This document shows, piece by piece, positions 28,818-36,613 of a stretch of 64,000 nucleotides of DNA. This DNA comes from Bradyrhizobium sp. CB3481. Its GTDB lineage: Bacteria; Pseudomonadota; Alphaproteobacteria; Rhizobiales; Xanthobacteraceae. The notes beneath the pieces were generated by a model. The model made no database searches, was not told the origin of the DNA, and was given only the letters and a program-made list of their open reading frames with translations. The DNA lies in NCBI RefSeq assembly GCF_029714305.1, contig NZ_CP121647.1, positions 6,778,501 to 6,842,500 of the forward strand. Direction: 5' to 3'. The first letter of the stretch is position 1. Each line of letters begins with the position of its first letter. Position numbers and translations under genes: made by a program.

Positions 28818-30074
28818 TCAGTTGATCAGCCCCGCGTAGGACAGAAACCCGACCATCTGCCCGGGCGAGACCTGCGTGACGTCTTCGCCGAGCTCGACGA
28901 GGCCATCGGTGTCCGTCAGCGAGGACAACAGGCCTGCGCCTTCGCGGGGAAATTTTTCCGCTTCCAGCGCGCCATCCGCGGCCTTGCGCAAGGTGACGCG
29001 GACATATTCGCGGCGCGAAATCTTCTTCTTGTAGGCGAAGGCCGCACGCACCGGCATCGGCGTCAGCGACTCCGGCCGCGCACCCGACAGCGCCAGGATG
29101 GTCGGCCGCACCACATGCACGAAGGTGACAAAGCTCGCCACCGGATTGCCAGGCAATCCGATGAAAGGCGTGCCGGCGATGATGCCCATCGCAACGGGAC
29201 GTCCCGGCTTGATCGCCATCCGCCACAGCACCAGCCGGCCGACGCTCTCGACGCTTGCCTTGACGTGATCCTCCTCGCCGGTCGAAACGCCGCCGGTGGT
29301 GAGGATCAAATCGTGCGCGGCGGCCACCTCCTGCAGGGCGCGTGCGAGCGCGGCGCGGTCGTCCCTGATGATCCCGAGATCGCTCACCTCGCAGCCGAGG
29401 CGCGCGAGCATCGCCATCAGCATGAAGCGGTTGGAATCGAACAATTGCGCCGCAGCACGCGCTTCGCCGGGTGAAGCCAGCTCGTTGCCGGTAGAGAACA
29501 CGGCGACGCGAAGACGTCTGACGACCTCGAGTTTGGTCAGGCCGAATGCCGCCGCAAGCGCAACGTCCTGCGGCCGCAGCCGCTGGCCGGCCGTCAATGC
29601 CGCAAAGCCTAAAGGAATATCTTCGCCCGCCGGCCGCACATTGGCGCCCGCCCTAAGGCCCGCGGGAAGGATCACCTTGTCGCCGTCGACGCGAACGTCT
29701 TCCTGCATGAAGACGGTGTCGGCGCCATCAGGCATCGGCGCGCCGGTAAAGATTCGCGTCGCCTGCCCTGCCCTGAGCGGCGCAGATGCGGTGCTGCCCG
29801 CCTGAACACGGCCGCTTACCGCAAATGTCTGCTCGTCCTTCTGCGACAGGTCGCAGCTCGAAACCGCATAGCCGTCGACGGCGGAATTGGTGAAGGGCGG
29901 CAGGGGCAGTGGTGCCAGAACATCGTGCGCGAGAACACGGCCATCGGCCTGCGCGAGCGCGACCGTCTCGACATCCACCACCGGCGTCACGCGGGTCGTG
30001 ATGAGACCCACGGCCTCATCGACCGACATCATCGGGCCGCCGAAGGCAAAGCAATCGTCCGACAATTGCGCCAT
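28818..30074 (-). CDS. moeA: molybdopterin molybdotransferase MoeA
   Basis: A 418-residue MoeA that inserts molybdate into adenylylated molybdopterin. Landmarks: SVDEAVGLI at the N-terminus, PPFTNSAVDGYAV, RIFTGAPMPDGADTVFMQED, the central domain with VFSTGNEL and LTTGGVSTGEEDHVK, then MAIKPGRPVAMG with FIGLPGNPVASFVTF, and a C-terminal domain IV. All hallmark residues are intact, unlike the two MoeA relatives at 34.6-37.7 kb, so this is the likely housekeeping copy. It starts 8 bases after mobB and is followed by tusA. Confidence 0.93.
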   Translation of the reverse strand: MAQLSDDCFAFGGPMMSVDEAVGLITTRVTPVVDVETVALAQADGRVLAHDVLAPLPLPPFTNSAVDGYAVSSCDLSQKDEQTFAVSGRVQAGSTASAPLRAGQATRIFTGAPMPDGADTVFMQEDVRVDGDKVILPAGLRAGANVRPAGEDIPLGFAALTAGQRLRPQDVALAAAFGLTKLEVVRRLRVAVFSTGNELASPGEARAAAQLFDSNRFMLMAMLARLGCEVSDLGIIRDDRAALARALQEVAAAHDLILTTGGVSTGEEDHVKASVESVGRLVLWRMAIKPGRPVAMGIIAGTPFIGLPGNPVASFVTFVHVVRPTILALSGARPESLTPMPVRAAFAYKKKISRREYVRVTLRKAADGALEAEKFPREGAGLLSSLTDTDGLVELGEDVTQVSPGQMVGFLSYAGLIN

Positions 30075-30082
30075 GGGTTCGA

Positions 30083-30610
30083 TCAGCCCTCAGCTTCGCA
30101 TTTGGCGAGTACCTCTTCGAGCGAGATCGCTGATTTCAGCATCATCGCCGTCACCGCCTCGATATCGTCGAGATGGGCGGTCGGCAGCGTGGTTTCAACC
30201 TCCGTGTCGGTCGCAATGCCGACGATACCGGGGTCGTCAGGGAACAGCAGCGGCTTGCCGTTGGCGGCGCGGTGAACCTCGATCTTGCGATGCGGTTCAC
30301 GCTTGAATCCTTCGACGACGACGAGATCGACCGGCGACATCTTTGCCAGCAGTTCCGACAATCGCGGCTCGCTGGCACCGCGCAATTCGCGCATCAGGGC
30401 CCATCGCTGGCTGGAGGACACCAGCACCTCGGCCGCGCCGGCCTCGCGGTGCCGCCAGGAATCCTTGCCGGGCACGTCGACGTCGAAGGCATGATGGGCG
30501 TGCTTGATCACCGAGACGCGAAGGCCCTGTTTTGCGAATTGCGGGATCGCCCGCGTCAGCAAGGTGGTCTTGCCGGCGCCGCTCCATCCCGCGAGGCCTA
30601 TTACTTTCAT
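30083..30610 (-). CDS. mobB: molybdopterin-guanine dinucleotide biosynthesis protein MobB
   Basis: A 175-residue GTPase that assists guanylation of Mo-molybdopterin to MGD, the cofactor form used by formate dehydrogenase. The P-loop is GWSGAGKTTLL near the N-terminus, followed by SVIKHAHHAFDVDVPGKDSW and RHREAGA, both typical of MobB. Two consecutive ATGs are possible starts; the second is used here because it gives MKVIGLAG and a better distance from GGAGAG. It is first in the mobB-moeA-tusA run and divergent from fdhD-mobA. Confidence 0.92.
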   Translation of the reverse strand: MKVIGLAGWSGAGKTTLLTRAIPQFAKQGLRVSVIKHAHHAFDVDVPGKDSWRHREAGAAEVLVSSSQRWALMRELRGASEPRLSELLAKMSPVDLVVVEGFKREPHRKIEVHRAANGKPLLFPDDPGIVGIATDTEVETTLPTAHLDDIEAVTAMMLKSAISLEEVLAKCEAEG

Positions 30611-30643
30611 CATGCTCTCCGGAACCAAAACCCTCGTCCTATG

Positions 30644-30763
30644 CCGTCATGCCCGGGCAAAAGCGCGAAGCGCGTCTTTACCCCAGAAGTCCCGGGCATC
30701 CACGTCTTGATGCTGTCGCCAAAAGGAAGACGTGGATGGCCGGGACCAGCCCGGCCATGACGG
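30644..30763. repeat. mosaic intergenic palindrome between mobB and fdhD
   Basis: The outer ends are inverted (CCGTCATGCCCGGGC against GCCCGGCCATGACGG). Inner arms CCGGGCATCCACGTCTT and AAGACGTGGATGGCCGGG are also inverted and enclose a loop of about 19 bases. It occupies most of the divergent gap between the mobB and fdhD starts, an unusual place for a terminator. This type of repeat is common in bradyrhizobial intergenic DNA. Confidence 0.75.
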
Positions 30764-30815
30764 GTAGACCGTGACTTGTTAACTCCGGTCCTTATATCAG
30801 CCCGGAGACAAAGTC

Positions 30816-30836
30816 ATGCTAACCTGCGTCCTATGA
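30816..30836 (+). other. six-codon leader open frame overlapping the fdhD start
   Basis: An ATG eight bases after GGAG opens the short frame M-L-T-C-V-L and stops at TGA. That stop overlaps the fdhD start codon (ATGA). The fdhD ATG itself lacks a good ribosome binding site, so ribosomes that finish this mini-frame could re-initiate on fdhD. It is visible in sequence; function is inference. Confidence 0.35.
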
Positions 30837-31723
30837 TGAAGATGGAAAAAGCCCCCGCTCCCCTGATCGTGCCGAATCCCGAGGATCCGCGGCTGACCGA
30901 GCGCGTCGCCGGGACCGACCAGACCGGCGCTTCAGTCGAAATCCGGGTGCCGGTCGAGCGGCCGCTGACCCTGTACCTGAACGCGCAGGAGATCGTCACC
31001 ATGATGACGATCGGCGACTATCCGGAATATCTGGCGCTCGGCTATCTCCTCAACCAGAATATGTTGAGATACGACGATGTCGTCACCGAGGTCGAATACG
31101 ACGACGATTTGCAGGTCGTGGTGGTGCGCACCGAGCATCACACCAATTTCGAGGCAAAGCTGAAGAAGCGCACGCAGACCTCCGGCTGTGCGCAAGGCAC
31201 TGCGTTCGGCGACCTGTTGGAAGCGGTGGAAAGCGTGGCGTTGCCGAAGGCGGAGCTGCGCACCTCCTGGCTCTACGAAATGACGCGCACGATCAACACC
31301 ATGCCCTCGCTCTACCTGGAAGCCGGCGCGATCCATGGCTGCGTGCTGTGCAAGGAAGGCACGCCGGTCTGTTACACGGAGGATGTCGGCCGCCACAACG
31401 CTGTCGACAAGATCGCCGGCTGGATCTATCGCCACGGCGTCGATCCCGCCGACAAGATCCTCTACACCACCGGCCGCCTCACCTCGGAGATGGTGATCAA
31501 GACGGTGCGGATGGGGATTCCAATTCTCGTCTCGCGCTCCGGCTTCACCGCGTGGGGCGTGGAGCTGGCGCGGCAGGTCGGGCTGACACTGGTCGGCCGC
31601 ACGCGCGGCAAGCGCTTCATCGCGCTATCAGGGCAGGAGCGGATCGTGTTCGACCAGAACCTCGACTATGTCGAGGAGGAATCCGCGCGGCACAAGCGCA
31701 AGGGCGAAGAGCGTGACGACTAG
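30833..31723 (+). CDS. fdhD: formate dehydrogenase accessory sulfurtransferase FdhD
   Basis: A 296-residue FdhD. The family moves sulfur to the bis-MGD cofactor of formate dehydrogenase. Landmarks are the [20 protein letters not shown] region, [30 protein letters not shown] and [13 protein letters not shown] with [14 protein letters not shown]. Two adjacent ATGs start the gene; the first overlaps a tiny upstream frame. At the position of the E. coli CGVCG motif the sequence is SGCAQG, so only one of the two cysteines is kept, while [12 protein letters not shown] lies further on. It overlaps mobA and serves the formate dehydrogenase 8 kb away. Confidence 0.94.
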   Translation: MMKMEKAPAPLIVPNPEDPRLTERVAGTDQTGASVEIRVPVERPLTLYLNAQEIVTMMTIGDYPEYLALGYLLNQNMLRYDDVVTEVEYDDDLQVVVVRTEHHTNFEAKLKKRTQTSGCAQGTAFGDLLEAVESVALPKAELRTSWLYEMTRTINTMPSLYLEAGAIHGCVLCKEGTPVCYTEDVGRHNAVDKIAGWIYRHGVDPADKILYTTGRLTSEMVIKTVRMGIPILVSRSGFTAWGVELARQVGLTLVGRTRGKRFIALSGQERIVFDQNLDYVEEESARHKRKGEERDD

Positions 31724-32333
31724 AATTCCCGGCGTGCTCCTGGCAGGCGGACTGGCACGGCGGATGGGCGGCGGTGACAAGCCGATGCGCACCATCGCCG
31801 GCCGTACCATTCTGGATCGCGTGATCGCGCGGCTTGCGCCGCAATGCGATGGATTGATCCTCAATGCCAATGGCGATCCGGCGCGCTTTGCCACGTTCAA
31901 CTTGCCGGTGATCGCCGACGGCGTCGCCGATTTCCCCGGCCCGCTCGCCGGCATTCTGGCGACGCTCGACTGGGCCGCGGCCAACCGACCTGATGTAAGG
32001 CTCGTTCTCAGCGCCGCCGCGGACTGCCCGTTCCTGCCGCGTGATCTGGTGGCGCGGCTACATGGCGCACTGGAAGCGGAGAATGCGGAATTGGCCGTCG
32101 CCGCTTCCGACGGCCAGTCGCATCCGGTGATCGGACTGTGGAGCGTCGGCTTGCGCGAAGAGCTGCGCCACGCGCTTGTTGTCGAAGACATCAGGAAGAT
32201 CGACCGCTGGACCGCGCGATACCGACTGGCCACGGTGACATGGCCTGTCGAACCGCTCGATCCCTTCTTCAACGCCAACACCATGGACGATATCGCGGAG
32301 GCGGAACGGCTGGCGATGCTGGATGGCGACTAG
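31713..32333 (+). CDS. mobA: molybdenum cofactor guanylyltransferase MobA
   Basis: A 206-residue nucleotidyltransferase that adds GMP to Mo-molybdopterin to form MGD. The GTG start gives [20 protein letters not shown], whose [15 protein letters not shown] is the family GTP-binding motif, and it follows AGGGCGAAGA. Further motifs are [37 protein letters not shown] and [10 protein letters not shown]. The start overlaps the last 11 bases of fdhD, so translation is probably coupled. Together with mobB on the other strand it completes the MGD step. Confidence 0.94.
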   Translation: MTTRIPGVLLAGGLARRMGGGDKPMRTIAGRTILDRVIARLAPQCDGLILNANGDPARFATFNLPVIADGVADFPGPLAGILATLDWAAANRPDVRLVLSAAADCPFLPRDLVARLHGALEAENAELAVAASDGQSHPVIGLWSVGLREELRHALVVEDIRKIDRWTARYRLATVTWPVEPLDPFFNANTMDDIAEAERLAMLDGD

Positions 32334-32435
32334 GCGGCCAGATTGCCGCAGACCCGCCTTGAACCCCGCCCCGGCTGATGGCGACCACTGGTTATCCCAG
32401 GCGGGCAACTGCCCGCCCGATATCGAGAAACGCAG

Positions 32436-32735
32436 ATGAGCGAACTTTCGGGTTTTCTGATCTTCATCGTCCGAGCGGTCAATTTTGTCTGGGATGCCGT
32501 GCTGCTCGTCTCGAACCTGCGCAAGCTTGCTGCGATGTGGACGGACGCCGACAAGCTCGTCGCCGTGCCGGCGGAAGCAAGAATCCTCTCTCCCGCAGCG
32601 CAGCGCGCACTTGCCGAGGCCGAACGGCGCAACCAGTTCCTCTACCTGCCCCGCAGGTGCGCCGCCGCCCCCCCTAGCTACCCGGACATTGACGAAATCG
32701 GTCGGGATTTCAGGATCAGATTAAATACGATTTAA
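32436..32735 (+). CDS. hypothetical protein, 99 aa
   Basis: Not recognised. Residues 5-27 are hydrophobic (SGFLIFIVRAVNFVWDAVLLV) and may form one membrane helix; an acidic/Ala-rich middle (AQRALAEAERRNQFLYLP) and a Pro-rich tail follow. An ATG with GAGAAACGCAG upstream supports translation. It lies about 100 bases after mobA and 49 bases before another unrecognised gene on the same strand, so the two may be a unit. Codon third positions are less G/C-biased than in mobA, especially near the 3' end. It could be spurious. Confidence 0.45.
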   Translation: MSELSGFLIFIVRAVNFVWDAVLLVSNLRKLAAMWTDADKLVAVPAEARILSPAAQRALAEAERRNQFLYLPRRCAAAPPSYPDIDEIGRDFRIRLNTI

Positions 32736-32784
32736 TGTGCCTGCCGGCAAAATGACCCTGCGGAATTAACGCGAGGCCGTCGCC

Positions 32785-33462
32785 ATGTTTGGACGCAGGA
32801 CAAGTTTCGACACGAGAAAGCCGACCGTTGCCGAAATTAGAGCAATGCCTCGGACACCTGACGCAGATGGCGTAACCCGCGTTATCCCGAAGGAAATTTG
32901 GGACGATCCGAAGATCGGCAACATGCTGCGGGAATGCGGCTTTGCTCCTGACGATCCGCGCAACATCCTGCCCACGGCAGACGATTATATCGCTCTGTTC
33001 GAGGCCTCCAGGAAGCGGCTGGGGGAGCGCACCGAGACCTTCAACCGCGAAATGACCGCCCGCCATGGTTATTGCCGCGCCGCGCCTTTTCTGGTCATCG
33101 ACCACACCATCTGGGACGGCGAACATGGTGCATTCCTGTATGCCTCGATGAACCTCATAGGGTTCGACGAGTGGAACGTGCTTATGCTTGCCACGGATAT
33201 GCGCACCAAGGAGGCCTGTGACATCGCTGGTCATCCCGGCTCGATACCAGCAGTCACGGAAGTCATGACCCAACGGGTTATCGATTGGAAGCGGCGTCAC
33301 GAGACCGCGCTCGACGCGTACGGTGTCACGGCGTTGGGCGGCCAGGGCATGACGCAAGAGCAATACGAGGACGAAAAGGACACGCTGCGCCGAGAGATTG
33401 TGGACAACGTCGGCTGGATGAAGTCCCGGATCATCAGCGAGTTGCTGCGCGTTCAGGGCTAA
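32785..33462 (+). CDS. hypothetical protein, 225 aa
   Basis: Not recognised. It is a soluble, charged protein without signal peptide or membrane helix. It has aromatic-rich segments (APFLVIDHTIWDGEHGAFLY and MNLIGFDEWNVLMLATDMRT) and a helical, acidic C-terminal third (MTQEQYEDEKDTLRREIVDN). Amino-acid composition and uninterrupted length over 226 codons favour a real gene. Its stop is 4 bases from the stop of the converging NicC-like gene. No Walker, helix-turn-helix or metal-binding motif is evident, so no function is offered. Confidence 0.7.
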   Translation: MFGRRTSFDTRKPTVAEIRAMPRTPDADGVTRVIPKEIWDDPKIGNMLRECGFAPDDPRNILPTADDYIALFEASRKRLGERTETFNREMTARHGYCRAAPFLVIDHTIWDGEHGAFLYASMNLIGFDEWNVLMLATDMRTKEACDIAGHPGSIPAVTEVMTQRVIDWKRRHETALDAYGVTALGGQGMTQEQYEDEKDTLRREIVDNVGWMKSRIISELLRVQG

Positions 33463-33466
33463 GAAA

Positions 33467-34597
33467 TTACGCGGCCAGCGCCACGCTCCACGCGTCGTAG
33501 CCGTAGACCCAGTCGGTATCCGTTCTCCCACTTAGCCAGGTGTTGGCGCGCGAGGTCGCCTGGACGCGCGCCGTCCGCTCCTTGCGTGTCGCTTCGAAAC
33601 GGCGAAAGGCGTTCGCAACGCCTTCCCGCTCGACGCCGTCGAGGCAGCGCGACAATACGGCAGCATCCTCGATCGCCATCGCCGCGCCCTGCGCCATGTA
33701 TGGCGTCATCGGATGGCAGGCGTCGCCGAGCAATGTCACGTTGCGATCCGCCCAGCGCTCCAGCGAATTGCGGTCGACGATCGCCCATTTGTGGACATCG
33801 GGACATGCCGCCAGCACCCGCTCGACCTGGTGGTGGAAGCCGGCGAACGCCTTGCGCAATTCCCTGACATCGCCCTTTGCCGACCACGACTCGATCCGGA
33901 ATTCCGGCTCGGGCTGGCTGGTCACAAGGTAGATTTCGCTGCGGTCCGGCTTGACGTAATAGATGACGATGTGGCGGTCCTCGCCCCACCATTTGGTGCA
34001 ATCGTCGATCTTTTCGCCGCCGAGCAGCGCGGCGGGATAGGTGGTGCGGTACGCGATCCGCCCGGTAAAGTTCACCGGCGAAGTACCGAACAGGATGTCT
34101 CGCACGACCGAGTGGACGCCGTCGGCGCCGATCACGGCATCGGCCACCACGGTCGTGCCGTTGCCGAAGGCAAGCCGAACACCCTCACCGGCTTCCTCCA
34201 GCCCGACCAGTCTGTGGTTGAGCCTGATGCATGCATCGGGCACGGCACCGGCAAGCGCCGCATGCAAATCGCCGCGATGCGCCAAAAGATAGGGCGCGCC
34301 GAATTTCTGCTCGGCGCTTTCGCCGAAGATCATGTCGAACTTGATGTCGCCACTGCGCCAGTCGCGGTTGTTCCAGGAGCGCGGATAGAAGGATTGTGCC
34401 CGTAGCCGAGACTCCAACCCTAGCTCGCGCAGCACCTTCATGGCGTTGCAGCCGATCTGGATGCCGGCTCCTAACCGCGCGAATTGCGTGGCCTGCTCGT
34501 AAACGGTGACCTCGATGCCCACCCGCCTGAGCGCCGCGGCGGTCGCAAGGCCGCCCATGCCGGCGCCGATGATCGCAATCGATAGCGGTCTTGCCAT
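33467..34597 (-). CDS. FAD-dependent monooxygenase, 6-hydroxynicotinate 3-monooxygenase (NicC)-like
   Basis: A 376-residue class A flavin hydroxylase. The FAD-binding GxGxxG is IAIIGAGMGGLATAAAL, the NAD(P)H/FAD motif is VIGADGVHSVVRD, and the second FAD motif is LLGDACHPMTPYMAQGAAMA. The RLGAGIQIGCNAMKVLRELG, CTKWWGEDRHIVIYYV and C-terminal ANTWLSG with VYGYDAW segments closely follow my memory of NicC, which decarboxylates and hydroxylates 6-hydroxynicotinate. Salicylate hydroxylase-like activity is an alternative. AGGGATGGA precedes the ATG. It follows the MoeA-PBP gene by 53 bases and is probably in the same operon, which suggests a substrate from a molybdenum hydroxylase; none is in the window. 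Confidence 0.85.
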   Translation of the reverse strand: MARPLSIAIIGAGMGGLATAAALRRVGIEVTVYEQATQFARLGAGIQIGCNAMKVLRELGLESRLRAQSFYPRSWNNRDWRSGDIKFDMIFGESAEQKFGAPYLLAHRGDLHAALAGAVPDACIRLNHRLVGLEEAGEGVRLAFGNGTTVVADAVIGADGVHSVVRDILFGTSPVNFTGRIAYRTTYPAALLGGEKIDDCTKWWGEDRHIVIYYVKPDRSEIYLVTSQPEPEFRIESWSAKGDVRELRKAFAGFHHQVERVLAACPDVHKWAIVDRNSLERWADRNVTLLGDACHPMTPYMAQGAAMAIEDAAVLSRCLDGVEREGVANAFRRFEATRKERTARVQATSRANTWLSGRTDTDWVYGYDAWSVALAA

Positions 34598-34650
34598 TCC
34601 ATCCCTGCCCGAGCCGCTTCTGTTGGCGGCTTCGTCAATTCGCGAACGCT

Positions 34651-36612
34651 TCAGGCCGGCCGAAAGCCCGCCTGCGCCAGTGCGGCCCGCCCTGCTTCCG
34701 ATGCGAGCGCGTCGAGAAATGCCTGCACCGCTGGCCGCTGCTTGCGCGCCTTCACCAGCGCAAAATCATAATGCTCTTCGGCAAAGGGAATGAAACCCAG
34801 GTTTGACGCATGCGCGACCGGCGCAATGGTCATGCCCCAGTCAGCGCGGTGCTGCGCGACGGCTGCCGCCACCGCATTATGCGAACGCGGCTGATTCCAG
34901 TAGCCATCCGGGCGCGCGCCGCCGAGCAGCCGGTCGATCAAAATGCGCGTACCGGCGCCCTGGTTGCGGTTGACCATGATGCAGGCGGAGTCGGCAAGCG
35001 CGGCGCGGACCGCGTCCTCCGCACTCAGCCCCTCGAAACGGCGGTCGCCCCTGCGGAACACGATGCCCTGCATGCGACGCCAGCCCGGCACCAGCTCGAG
35101 TCCCTCACTCAGATAGGGCGTGTTGTAGGTCTCGCTCTTCTCGTCGAACAGATGGATCGGCGCGAAATCGCACTCGCCGCGCTTGGCGGCGGCGAGCCCG
35201 CCGAGGCTGCCGACCGCGATCGAACGCACCACCAGCCCGGCATGCGCCAGCGGCGCGGTGACGAGATCGAGCCCGGTGCAGTGGCTGCCGACGATGACGA
35301 GATCGGGCACCCGCACATGCGGCGTGAACAGCGTGATCTCGGCCTCGCTGCCGGTCGGCATCTGGTCCGCCAGCGCATCGATGCGCAGAAAGCCGTCGGA
35401 CTGCGCAAACGAAGTGATGGCGCCCGAGCCCTTGCCTGTCGGGTAAGCGATCAATCCATCCGCGCCTTCGACCAGCGACACCATCACGAACTCGGTGCGG
35501 CCGAGCTCGGAAGCAATCCGCACCGGCACGCGCGCATTGACCTTGGCGTCCGACCGCGGCGGCAGGCCGGCCATCCGCCGCAGCACCGGCACGATCATGT
35601 CGTGGAAGGTGAACATCGCGGAGGTCGGAAATCCCGGCAGGATGATGACAGGCTTGCCGTCGCACACCGCAAGGCACAGCGGCTTGCCGGGCTTGAGCGC
35701 TACGCCATGCGCGATGATGCCGGGTTTGCCGAGCCGGCCGATGATACGGTGAGAGACGTCGCCAGCCCCCTTCGACGTTCCACCTGACAGCACCAGCATG
35801 TCGCTGATCGCGAGCGCCTTGCGCATTGCTTCTTCGAGCTGCGCTTCGTCGTCAGGGATGGCGCCGAGAAAGTGAGCCTCGCCGCCATTCTCGGAAATCG
35901 CCGCGGTGACGATCGCGCCGTTGGTATCGTAGATCGCAGCCGGCCGTAACGGCTGGCCGGGCTGCACCAATTCGTCGCCGGTCGAGATGATCGCAACGCG
36001 CGGCCGGCGCGCGACGGGAACATTCGCGATACCGCACGCCGCCAGCATGCCGATCTCGCGCGAGCCGATGACCGTGCCGGCGCGCAGCAGCGCCTCGCCG
36101 CGGGCAATGTCAGAACCGGCATAGGACACGAATTGTCCGGGCGAAGCAGCGCGGCGGATTTCGATCGCGCGCGGTCCCGCCGGCTGCGTGTGCTCGACCA
36201 TGACGACGGCGTCCGCCCCGCGCGGCACCGGACCGCCGGTCGCAATCGGCGTCGCCGTTCCCGACAGCACCGGCCGCGTCGGCGCGGTGCCGCAGGCGAT
36301 CACCTCATCGTTCAGTATTACGCGGACCGGCGAAGCTTCACCCGCTGAAGCGAGGTCGGCCGAACGCACCGCAAAGCCGTCGACATTGGAACGATCGAAC
36401 GGCGGCACGTCGATCGGCGCCACCACGTCCTCGGCAAGCGCACAGCCGAGCGCGCCGGCGAGCAGGCGCATTTCGCTTGCTACCGCATGTGGGAACAAGG
36501 CGGCTTCGAACCGCGCCAGCGCGTCCTCGCGCGAGAGGATCGTCAGGAACTGATCCTGCTCGTTCGTATCGCGATCTTTCGGCGAGGGCGTATTGGTCAT
36601 TCCCGAACTCAT
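34651..36612 (-). CDS. MoeA-like molybdopterin biosynthesis protein with C-terminal PBP-like domain
   Basis: A 653-residue two-part protein. Residues about 20-430 are MoeA-like: VPPFDRSNVDGFAV, IATGGPVPRGADAVVMVEHT, ISTGDELVQPG, LSGGTSKGAGDVSHR and ALKPGKPLCLA with ILPGFPTSAMFTFHD. Residues about 440-653 resemble the periplasmic-binding-protein-like domain of ModE/MoeA fusions (VIVGSHCTGLDLV, GSLGGLAAAKRGECDFAPIH, NRNQGAGTRILIDRLL), which may sense molybdate or another small ligand in the cytoplasm. No signal peptide is present. The ATG used lies one base after the previous gene's stop and 4 bases after GGGAG; an ATG four codons later is possible. It is the middle gene of a three-gene operon. 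Confidence 0.88.
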   Translation of the reverse strand: MSSGMTNTPSPKDRDTNEQDQFLTILSREDALARFEAALFPHAVASEMRLLAGALGCALAEDVVAPIDVPPFDRSNVDGFAVRSADLASAGEASPVRVILNDEVIACGTAPTRPVLSGTATPIATGGPVPRGADAVVMVEHTQPAGPRAIEIRRAASPGQFVSYAGSDIARGEALLRAGTVIGSREIGMLAACGIANVPVARRPRVAIISTGDELVQPGQPLRPAAIYDTNGAIVTAAISENGGEAHFLGAIPDDEAQLEEAMRKALAISDMLVLSGGTSKGAGDVSHRIIGRLGKPGIIAHGVALKPGKPLCLAVCDGKPVIILPGFPTSAMFTFHDMIVPVLRRMAGLPPRSDAKVNARVPVRIASELGRTEFVMVSLVEGADGLIAYPTGKGSGAITSFAQSDGFLRIDALADQMPTGSEAEITLFTPHVRVPDLVIVGSHCTGLDLVTAPLAHAGLVVRSIAVGSLGGLAAAKRGECDFAPIHLFDEKSETYNTPYLSEGLELVPGWRRMQGIVFRRGDRRFEGLSAEDAVRAALADSACIMVNRNQGAGTRILIDRLLGGARPDGYWNQPRSHNAVAAAVAQHRADWGMTIAPVAHASNLGFIPFAEEHYDFALVKARKQRPAVQAFLDALASEAGRAALAQAGFRPA

Positions 36613-36613
36613 A

